NCBI GenBank assembly: GCA_963971575.1
Contig: OZ020611.1
Coordinates: 182,108,535-182,172,534 of the forward strand
Length of the DNA: 64,000 bases
Source of the DNA: Liopterus haemorrhoidalis
Taxonomy: Eukaryota > Arthropoda > Insecta > Coleoptera > Dytiscidae
Reading direction: 5' to 3'
Each line of letters starts with the position of its first letter. Within the stretch, counting starts at the first letter, position 1. The notes under the pieces are model-generated. The model was not told the origin of the DNA. It saw only the letters and a program-made list of their open reading frames with translations, and did no database searches. Made by a program: the position numbers and the translations under genes. Positions 60,201-64,000 of this stretch are shown piece after piece.

Positions 60201-62441
60201 AAAAAAAACGTGTAGTCAGCGTTGAGATATCGACGGCATCAATACTTTGTATTGATATCGGTATCGTTTCGTAATATTGGTATCAGACAAAAATATCGAT
60301 GTAAAAGTATAATATTTTTCTAATATACAATTATTTCAGATAAAACAAACCATGTCTTTTTGGGTGTTTTTCATGAAAACAGTAACTTCTATTAGGACTT
60401 GTCGAATTAAAATATTGGTTACTATAACATAATTTGACTTTTAGTATTATGTAGTGTTTTAAGTGGCTGTTGTTGCAGTAAATTACCGAAATAGTAATTT
60501 ACCGATTTGAAATTGGCGCCTAATTATATAAATTCGCGCGTGACACATTTCATTTGGTGCTGCTATCTGTAGTAGTTGATTTTAGGCTCAGAGTTTCGAA
60601 ACAAAAAGTATTGGTACATTTCTAGTATCGATAGTATTGTTTCATCCCTACTTGCAAGTGACTAAACCTCATGATTTGACTTCAAGCTACTTACAACAAA
60701 CAAATGTATTTATCATCATTGAAATCAAAATGGCTGACTTCAAATGGCTTGAAATCATCTACCTAAACTGTGGGCGACTAGAGTTTAAATCATTTAAGTC
60801 CAGTTAAGGTTATATTACTTTTAGGCCCAGTCTTTTCATCTTCAGGTAAACCTGTAGGTAACTATCTGACAGATAAGGTTATGTGACACTTTCTGTGTTG
60901 AATAAATGTCATCTCGTGTTTCGATACAAATTTATCTATCGGATAGTTATCTAACGGATAATGAGACTGACGTATTGAAGTAACTGATTGGTATTGATAT
61001 TTATTCAGCAGATGAAGTTCCAGATAACCTTATCTGTCAGATAGTTACCTAGAGGTTAACATGAAGGAGGAAAGACCGGGCCTTAGTGATTTAAATTTAA
61101 ATGGTTGGACTTCCAGTAACTCGGCACAAGAGATATGACCAAATTCCTAAAATAATACTTTTAATTTTTTTACCAATATTTATTAACGTTCCGTTTTCCA
61201 TAATTTCACTAACAAAAAATGCTGCTATTAAATAAAATATATTTATGTTCAAAATCTAATACAGGGGTGCTCATCCTTTCGGAAGTCGGTGCCAATTTAA
61301 AAATTTGGTCCACGTGGCGGGTCATATAATAAATAAGTTCTTGTAGAGCTTAGCACGAATTCAGAAACAACACCTGAGGAAAAAATATTAAATAAAAATA
61401 CATAAAACCTATGGTGCTCCATATGTCCTGCAATCTACATTAAAATTGTAACAAATGAATTATTCTACATACTTGGAAAAGTTGTTTCTTAATCCAACTC
61501 CAGTAACAACTTTGTTTTGTAAACCTAGGATCATATAATAAAAAAAGATCAAGCAATTTTTGTTGCAATACAGTAACAGTGAAAGATTCAGTTAATGATA
61601 TAAATTATATTTACTAATAATTTAATTTAACATTTCTGTGGTAACTAATGGAGGCAGTGCTTTAACTGACGATCAGTAAAGCCTCATTCATAGCTCATGT
61701 TTTAATAGATAACGCTTCATTCATAGTGCGTAATGTTAGAGGCTAAGCACCACACTAACGTACCATTTTCTGCTACATATTTAATAGATAAATTGCTCTA
61801 GCTGCCATCTATACACAATAGTAATTACTAAACAATTTATATATATAAAACTGAAAATTTGTGTGTATGTCAGGAAATTCTAACCCACTTCCAGATATGC
61901 TACCGAGTTGAAATTTTGGAGCGGGCGGGGGGGGGGGGGGGTTAAGTAAATCAAATTTCTCACTTTTTATGTATCATCAAAATTATACATATATAAGACA
62001 ACTTTCTTAGAATGAAGAAACGATTATTTTCTGTTTAGTGCAGTTTTCAAGAACATATCAGACAGCTCTTAGTTTATATTAATATAAGCTAATAAAAACT
62101 TGTTATTCCCTGCGTCCATAACCAGAGAATTTTGCAGAAATTTATACCATAATTTGGGACAGAGGTAGTAGTTTTTTAAGTTTCGCAATTGCGGGCTACG
62201 TGTGTCCCATGGGACATGGGTTGAGCACCCCTGAACTAATATACATATATTTATGCACCTCATTATTCTAAAAATATTTTTTGTATATAAATATTTTTGA
62301 ATGTTTAGAAATTATGGTCCGCCACCTCTTTACACCGCAACAGCGTCGGTAACGCAGTCCGAATTGCCTCCTGGAAGTCCCTCATCGGCCGCCGGCCCCC
62401 TCAAACAGAATTACGCTCCTCCAAACGGCCATCTTATGTAA
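39218..62441 (+). CDS. Stam: STAM, signal transducing adaptor molecule (nine coding exons, complete)
   Basis: STAM partners Hrs in the ESCRT-0 complex, which binds ubiquitinated receptors on early endosomes and passes them to later ESCRTs. Coding exons are 39218-39254, 39384-39544, 40206-40451, 48582-48846, 48902-49018, 50195-50365, 50447-50646, 52303-52577 and 62309-62441. All introns have GT-AG borders and the phases join into 534 codons plus TAA, close to the roughly 540 residues of vertebrate STAM. Order: N-terminal [12 protein letters not shown] then a VHS domain to about residue 145; UIM near 169-183 ([14 protein letters not shown]); SH3 near 213-271 ([15 protein letters not shown], then NWWKG); GAT-type coiled coil near 300-375 ([16 protein letters not shown]); Pro/Tyr-rich tail from about 400. 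The start is the ATG matching the family N-terminus. The introns between exons 3-4 and 8-9 are swollen by transposons. I am confident of the family and the exon chain; the acceptor of exon 6 is ambiguous by 6 nt. Confidence 0.96.
39384..39544 (+). CDS. Stam: STAM coding exon 2 (first half of VHS domain)
   Basis: The exon follows TTTTTGTGCAG and ends at a GTAAGT donor. It reads [20 protein letters not shown] and continues through [12 protein letters not shown], the family-defining N-terminal half of the VHS domain. It ends in phase 0. Confidence 0.95.
40206..40451 (+). CDS. Stam: STAM coding exon 3 (second half of VHS domain)
   Basis: The exon lies between a TTTTTAG acceptor and a GTAATG donor and holds 82 codons. 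It contains [18 protein letters not shown] and later [13 protein letters not shown], typical of the C-terminal VHS helices. The following intron is about 8.1 kb. Confidence 0.95.
40576..40711. mobile_element. Hairpin MITE in STAM intron 3
   Basis: Ends TGTCCGGTTGCATAAAAGTC and GACTTTTATGCAATCGGGCA are inverted with TA on both sides. About 136 bp; the arms pair along most of their length (AGCTAAAAC with GTTTTAAG...). Confidence 0.75.
41330..41896 (+). mobile_element. Helitron-type 3' end
   Basis: The sequence ends GCCGTAGCGAAGCACAGG, then TACACCCACTAGT. A GC-rich stem (degenerate CCCGT with ACGGG around AGCGAAGC) about ten bases before CTAGT followed by T is the typical Helitron 3' terminus. 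AAGAGATATATCGATA inside is shared with the Helitron-like 5' fragment at 50.9-51.4 kb. No Rep/helicase coding sequence. The left boundary is uncertain. Confidence 0.65.
42060..43060 (+). repeat. Family B tandem monomers in STAM intron 3
   Basis: Six diverged units, spaced about 105-165 bp, each contain a CTCCC-AAATA-like word, then TTATTAAAAACTAC, then CATTTCTTCATTCTAA, then CATTTTTGCTGTTAAGT. Anchors lie near 42076, 42183, 42309, 42449, 42593 and 42757. After the last unit comes TATGTTCGAATCCTGGTTTT and a GACAGACAGACA run. Confidence 0.75.
43190..44943. other. STAM intron 3, no coding feature
   Basis: Very AT-rich intron sequence. A hAT-like start (CAGTGATGTAACTTC) lies at 44253, without a matching right end. 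Confidence 0.4.
44944..45181. mobile_element. Small element with CTAGAGCAATC ends
   Basis: CTAGAGCAATC at the left and GATTGCTCTAG at the right are inverted, about 238 bp apart. Downstream to 45340 GAGCGCTCC-like words recur. Low-copy MITE is the simplest reading. Confidence 0.45.
45341..47390. other. STAM intron 3, no coding feature
   Basis: AT-rich intron sequence with a C14 run near 45709-45722 inside a small imperfect inverted repeat (about 45671-45785). An open frame at 45831-46139 shows no domain. Confidence 0.4.
47391..47523. mobile_element. 133-bp hairpin MITE
   Basis: CTGTGGTGGGATTACGA and TCGTAATTCCACCACTG are inverted, and AATAGAATTCTATTCTAT follows in both arms, so nearly all of the element can pair. 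No clear target duplication. Confidence 0.7.
47830..48300 (-). pseudogene. RTE-like non-LTR reverse transcriptase relic
   Basis: On the minus strand the frames read DDKFVYLSF, then [20 protein letters not shown] and [16 protein letters not shown]...[12 protein letters not shown]...LLYGSE.W is the usual order at the C-terminal end of RTE/BovB-like reverse transcriptases. Stops and frameshifts show long decay. The relic is antisense in STAM intron 3, just upstream of exon 4. Confidence 0.75.
48582..48846 (+). CDS. Stam: STAM coding exon 4 (UIM and start of SH3)
   Basis: The exon follows a TTGTTTTCAG acceptor. It holds the ubiquitin-interacting motif [14 protein letters not shown], a Ser/Pro linker, and the first SH3 strands ([15 protein letters not shown]). 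The donor is the GTAAAT at 48847; it leaves one base that completes an Ile codon with exon 5, restoring the SH3 sequence. Reading on past this donor reaches a stop within the 55-bp intron. Confidence 0.94.
48902..49018 (+). CDS. Stam: STAM coding exon 5 (rest of SH3)
   Basis: This short exon follows a tiny 55-bp intron. It completes the SH3 domain with [19 protein letters not shown] and the conserved EPE tail. The donor is GTAAGT at 49019. Confidence 0.94.
49195..50095 (+). repeat. Family A arm split by a family C MITE, STAM intron 5
   Basis: TGTCTGTCTG, AAATTGTGGCCAAATGA, CCGCATACAGGAAAAATACT (about 49195-49400) and then GTGAACCGGAATAGTGTG, TTTTTGATCATATTTTTTCG (about 49922-50095) are the two parts of one plus-oriented family A arm. 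Between them lies the MITE at 49404-49921. Confidence 0.65.
49404..49921. mobile_element. Family C MITE, copy 3
   Basis: TAGTCAGTTC then AAGCGGAACTAAATTTTG at the left, and GTCTAGTAACTTT then GAAATAGCCTATA at the right, are the family C ends in a diverged form. It separates two halves of a family A arm, so it inserted later. Confidence 0.6.
50195..50365 (+). CDS. Stam: STAM coding exon 6 (start of GAT coiled coil)
   Basis: The exon encodes an acidic linker and [18 protein letters not shown], matching the STAM coiled-coil/GAT region that binds Hrs. Two AG acceptors six bases apart (ending at 50194 and 50200) both keep the frame, so the true start may be 50195 or 50201. Confidence 0.91.
50447..50646 (+). 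CDS. Stam: STAM coding exon 7 (GAT core)
   Basis: The exon lies between TTTTTTAG and GTAAGT. It contains [19 protein letters not shown] and ALNLYHTLM, the best-conserved part of the GAT helices, then a Pro-rich stretch. It ends in phase 0. Confidence 0.95.
50940..51450 (+). mobile_element. Helitron-like 5' fragment, STAM intron 7
   Basis: The start TCTCTATATATATAAAACAG after A is like the TC...5' ends of many insect Helitrons, and a GTTTGTTTGTTTG run and AACCGATTTATACCAAAG follow. AGAGATATATCGAAAA is shared with 41330-41896. No Rep/helicase is present and the 3' end is missing. Confidence 0.45.
51704..51890. mobile_element. Family C MITE, copy 4
   Basis: AGTCTATTCCAAACGATTAG then GCGGAACTAATTGG at the left, and ACTAGAATTGAAAATCTAG then TTCCGCCTAAACC at the right. 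It matches copy 1 (25121-25305) well in the interior (TTGGCTTTTCCTGAACAAAA). Confidence 0.75.
51892..52189. mobile_element. TA-flanked MITE with GCTGTTCACTTTTGTAA ends
   Basis: GCTGTTCACTTTTGTAAGGA at the left and TTTTTACAAAAGTGAACAGC at the right are inverted inside TATA flanks. It directly abuts the family C MITE at 51704. About 298 bp, no protein, Tc1/mariner-type by target. Confidence 0.75.
52303..52577 (+). CDS. Stam: STAM coding exon 8 (Pro/Tyr/Met-rich tail)
   Basis: The exon follows a TTTTATTTCAG acceptor and ends at a GTGAGT donor. It is rich in Pro, Met, Gly and Tyr (for example [10 protein letters not shown] and [11 protein letters not shown]). STAM tails are usually low in sequence conservation but share this composition. 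The reading phase leads exactly into exon 9. Confidence 0.9.
52762..54740. mobile_element. Foldback element, middle layer of the nest
   Basis: CAGGCTGCCCGTTTT at the left and GGGCACCCTG at the right lie inside TA dinucleotides. The arms (52762-52909 plus 53984-54220, against 54435-54740) are inverted copies over more than 300 bp, for example ATCTCGTGAACCGTAAGAGA on both. A loop of about 200 bp separates them. The left arm is broken by a hAT element. No protein. Confidence 0.85.
52910..53975. mobile_element. hAT-type element with AACCGGAAC repeats, inner layer of the nest
   Basis: The ends CAGAGAGTCGAA and TTCGACTCTCTG are inverted, and CTAGATAC flanks both sides exactly, an 8-bp hAT target duplication. 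Over 100 bp inside each end are GAACCGAACCG / GGAACGTAACCG words. The AT-rich centre has no transposase. Confidence 0.9.
55054..55346. mobile_element. Family C MITE, copy 5 (TTAGGATC ends)
   Basis: TAGTTCATTCTTAGGATCCT at the left and ATCCTAAGAAATGGACTA at the right are inverted inside TA. Subterminal TGTGGAACTATATAG and AAATCCATTTCCGCACGA place it near family C although its outermost ends differ. Confidence 0.65.
55362..55553. mobile_element. Family C MITE, copy 6 (CTTCGTGCGGAACTAG ends)
   Basis: AGCTTCGTGCGGAACTAGA at the left is matched by TCTAGTCCCGCACGAAGTT at the right. TTGAATTCTAGTAACTTTTG follows the left end as in other family C copies. It lies only 16 bp from copy 5. Confidence 0.7.
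55625..55972. mobile_element. hAT MITE with exact 8-bp target duplication
   Basis: The ends CAATGTTTCCCAAAGTG and GGGAAACACTG are inverted and ATTTAGAT flanks both sides exactly. GGGGTAC words recur in both halves. It is in STAM intron 8. Confidence 0.9.
55981..57340. other. STAM intron 8, no coding feature
   Basis: AT-rich intron sequence. A block at 56790-57300 is more GC-balanced, with GCATGC words (CAGCATGC twice and GGCATGCG), and is probably a repeat I cannot name. Confidence 0.4.
57342..59154 (-). mobile_element. 5'-truncated non-LTR retrotransposon (RT and RNase H), antisense to STAM
   Basis: The element is flanked by the 13-bp duplication TTGTTCGTTCCTT (57329-57341 and 59155-59167). 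It ends at its 3' side in a (GAA)n tail (CTT repeats at 57342-57356 on the plus strand). It is truncated at its 5' side within the reverse transcriptase, just before the YADD box. RT followed by RNase H and a microsatellite-like tail fits the I/R1-type group of LINEs. The clean duplication shows a typical target-primed insertion. Confidence 0.92.
57880..59154 (-). pseudogene. LINE reverse transcriptase C-terminal half plus RNase H, broken
   Basis: From the 5' break the minus strand reads [18 protein letters not shown], then [25 protein letters not shown] and [11 protein letters not shown], the palm and thumb part of a non-LTR reverse transcriptase with its YADD catalytic motif. After 58441 the frame changes. 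RNase H follows with [17 protein letters not shown] (first Asp), [11 protein letters not shown] (Glu), [11 protein letters not shown] (Asp), and after a frameshift [20 protein letters not shown] with the final His/Asp pair. Only two or three frame breaks are present, so the copy is not very old. The open frame on the opposite strand at 57442-57849 is an antisense shadow. Confidence 0.9.
59168..60071. other. STAM intron 8, no coding feature
   Basis: AT-rich intron sequence between the LINE and the hAT-type element. No clear element ends were found. Confidence 0.4.
60080..60650. mobile_element. hAT-type element with TATCGATAC repeats
   Basis: CTTGCAAG flanks both sides exactly (60072-60079 and 60651-60658), an 8-bp target duplication. 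The element begins TAGTAATGTAAATATC and ends ATTGTTTCATCCCTA. GTATCGATAC-like words recur more than ten times, mainly in the left 230 bp. No coding sequence. Confidence 0.88.
60824..61082. mobile_element. Harbinger-like hairpin MITE
   Basis: TTA flanks both sides and the ends GGCCCAGTCTTTTC and GAAAGACCGGGCC are inverted. GGTAACTATCTGACAGATAA is repeated in reverse in the right arm, so about 60 bp of each end can pair. About 259 bp. Confidence 0.82.
61262..62233. mobile_element. hAT-type non-autonomous element
   Basis: The ends CAGGGGTGCTCATCC and GGGTTGAGCACCCCTG are inverted. The flanks ATCTAATA and AACTAATA form an 8-bp target duplication with one mismatch. Inside are a Helitron-like start fused to family B sequence (about 61836-62060) and a G17 run at about 61927-61942. 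No transposase frame. Confidence 0.87.
61836..62060. repeat. Helitron-like 5' start followed by family B sequence
   Basis: TATATATATAAAACTGAAAA is followed by TTTGTGTGTATGTCAGGAAA and, after a G-run, TTAGAATGAAGAAACGATTA, the reverse of a family B monomer. It suggests that family B is the body of a Helitron-like element, in line with the neighbouring Helitron 3' end at 41.9 kb. Confidence 0.45.
62309..62441 (+). CDS. Stam: STAM coding exon 9 and stop codon
   Basis: The acceptor is TTTAG at 62304-62308. The exon encodes [14 protein letters not shown] and a C-terminal YAPPNGHLM before TAA at 62439. It keeps the phase set by exon 8 across a 9.7-kb intron and has the higher GC content of the other coding exons. 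Confidence 0.88.
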
Positions 62442-62509
62442 AATCTATGTAATTATTCAATTTATATATACAGCTTTTAAATTTTGTTATATTATTCAAT
62501 TGTATATTT

Positions 62510-62515
62510 AATAAA
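62510..62515 (+). terminator. Polyadenylation signal of STAM
   Basis: An AATAAA hexamer lies about 70 bp after the STAM stop codon and is followed by a T-rich stretch. It gives a short 3' UTR that ends before the repeat starting near 62580. Confidence 0.7.
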
Positions 62516-62581
62516 ATCGTAGTTGTTCTGATTTTATATTTTGTTTTTTATTTATATTCATTATTTTTTCCTTTTTTAAGT

Positions 62582-62700
62582 TTCGTAGGTATGATATTGA
62601 GAACGGTCGTGGCTCATTTAGTTAGTGTGTGGACTACCGAGAGGCGGGCCAGGGTTAGTTCCCCGGTACCGACAAAAACACTTCACATTTTCCGACCGTT
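62582..62700 (+). repeat. tRNA-derived SINE head
   Basis: CGTGGCTCATTTAGTTAG (A box) and AGGGTTAGTTCCCCGG (B box) have tRNA-like spacing, immediately after TTTCGTAGGTATGAT, the start motif of family A. The body may extend to about 62890. The 99-codon open frame across it is accidental. Confidence 0.6.
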
Positions 62701-63000
62701 TGTCCCTTGGAAGGCATCCGGCAACCACAGAGGTAAAAGCCCTATACTTCATTTTTTTAAAGAATGGAGTGTGGGCCAGATAGAAGCTATTTCGATCTTG
62801 TTTTTAATTGGGCAAGAACGTGGAAAAGTTTACACTGTAGAAAAATTGATTTCTGTGTCAACTTATTCCATTTGTTTCTATTTATTTTAACCCAAATTTG
62901 TAAACATAGGCGTACAAACTAAGTTTACTGTGGTATATGTTTAAATTATGTTAGAATATAAAAGCCAGTGAATAAATAGATTTGAAATTAATTTAGAATA

Positions 63001-64000
63001 CAGACAATTCCGCTTAATTGGGCCACCGGTTAATTGGGGCAGCCGCTTATTTGGGCCAAATCTCAAAGAACAGAAACCAAACCAAGGAACCAACAGTAAA
63101 TTTACATGTTTAATTGGGACAACATTCCGCTTAATTGGGACAGTAAATTTAAGATCACATATTATGTTCTCAAGAAAAAATATGTACAAATAATTTAATA
63201 TGATGCGCTTCATATCTTTTTGATTCACAACATGAAAAAATATATTTAAAAAACTAGCAAATATCAATATAATTACACTAGTATCGCGCACTGTGAACTT
63301 TATTCCCAACACATTCATTCACGTATGACCCAGCGCAGTATCGAGGAAAATTGGTTAATTACATATTAGAATCCATTGATGAAAATATATTAACAAGTTC
63401 CACAACAGCCAGAGAAATTAGTTCAAAAATTTCCCTTTTGCAAGCAATACAGTTTGTCGCTGACAGTTGGCGAGCTATAAGTACCACCACAATACAGAAC
63501 TGTTTTACCGTTTGCGGCTTAAAACCCTTGGAGATTCCCGAAATTTTAAGCAATGAAGAAAATGAGGATATGTTGCAAGTTCCTATTATTAACTATGAAG
63601 AATTTTCAACAATAGATAACAATTTACCTTGTTACGATGATAATGAAGATTATGAGGATTCAATTGTAGAAAACATTAAATCAAAACATGAAAAATTAGA
63701 CGAAGATGATGATGATGATGATCCACTTGTGCCTGTGACTAACCAGGAGGCAAAAAAATGTATGGCCGTGTTACAGCGTTATTTTATGCAGGAAGGAAAT
63801 GAAGGGAGCCCTACATTCGCACTGAATACCTGTGCTGATTTTGTAGATGTGAAATGCCTACACTTGACGCATTTTTGCATTGAATTAAATTGTATGTACC
63901 TATTTATTATTTTATTTTGGAATTTATTATTATTTTTACTTGCCCGACCTTAGTATATAAGGGGCAAGTATTGTAATCGCGAAAATTTTCGATGTCGAGA
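63001..64000 (+). mobile_element. pogo/Tigger-type element, runs off the window
   Basis: The left end CAGACAATTCCGCTTAATTG follows TA, and TTAATTGGG(G/A)CA words recur four times within 130 bp, as in the subterminal part of pogo/Tigger elements. A transposase C-terminal frame follows at 63351. The right end is outside the window. Confidence 0.75.
63351..63953 (+). pseudogene. Tigger-type transposase, C-terminal part only
   Basis: A 200-codon open frame contains ISLLQAIQFVADSWRAISTT and TIQNCFTVCGL, matching the region after the DDE core in Tigger/jerky-type transposases (..DAI..L..AW..V...TI.NCF..). An acidic stretch (EDDDDDDPLVPVTNQEAKK) and IQ-like C-terminal segments follow. The N-terminal DNA-binding and catalytic parts are missing between the element end at 63001 and this frame, so the copy cannot transpose by itself. 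The last 25 residues are probably non-coding read-through. Confidence 0.75.

Noticed and set aside
62591..62890. 99-codon open frame after STAM
   Set aside because: It covers a tRNA-like SINE head and has no recognisable domain.
63359..63553. Minus-strand open frame over the Tigger-type remnant
   Set aside because: The opposite strand matches transposase motifs, so this is a shadow.
1..64000. Old viral (retroviral or other) insertions and LTR elements
   Set aside because: I found no LTR pairs, gag-pol order, integrase or envelope-like sequence; the reverse transcriptases present are of non-LTR type.

Overview
This is eukaryotic, AT-rich, intron-containing DNA, almost certainly from an insect or other arthropod. 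The evidence is one recognisable split gene (STAM) with insect-like exon structure, plus many DNA-transposon fossils of the hAT, Tc1/mariner, pogo/Tigger, PIF/Harbinger and piggyBac types, and tRNA-derived SINEs. There are no prokaryotic operons, ribosome binding sites or CRISPR arrays. All comparisons were made by eye, so boundaries of old repeats are approximate.

Layout. 1-39 kb is gene-poor and made largely of mobile-element remains. It holds a Harbinger element with a MADF-type reading frame (16.9-18.2 kb), a decayed mariner on the minus strand (19.6-20.4 kb), several hAT and Harbinger MITEs with clear target-site duplications, a piggyBac-type MITE (26.5-27.1 kb), and a nest at 28.4-31.4 kb in which a mariner sits inside a hAT element inside a GGGTAATTAAC-rich element. 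Two large dispersed families that I cannot name recur here: family A (10.6-12.8, 22.0-24.2, 31.4-32.5, 36.2-36.6 and 49.2-50.1 kb) and family B (16.0-16.5, 33.2-33.5, 42.0-43.1 and about 62 kb).

39.2-62.4 kb is a complete plus-strand STAM (signal transducing adaptor molecule) gene in nine coding exons, 534 residues, with VHS, UIM, SH3 and GAT regions and a Pro/Tyr-rich tail. All splice phases close. Its two large introns (8.1 and 9.7 kb) are filled with transposons: a Helitron 3' end, family B tandem monomers, an RTE-like reverse transcriptase relic, a 5'-truncated antisense LINE with a 13-bp target duplication, and a three-level nest (hAT in a foldback element in a piggyBac-type MITE). A small minus-strand exon at 38.4 kb may belong to a divergently transcribed neighbour. 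62.6-64 kb holds a tRNA-like SINE head and a pogo/Tigger derivative running off the window.

The only host gene I can support fully is STAM, which acts with Hrs in ESCRT-0 to sort ubiquitinated cargo on endosomes. The rest is mainly mobile-element biology. The most interesting parts are family A, which appears to carry long inverted arms built from repeated modules around a tRNA-like core, and a set of hAT-type elements whose ends are packed with different self-similar short repeats.
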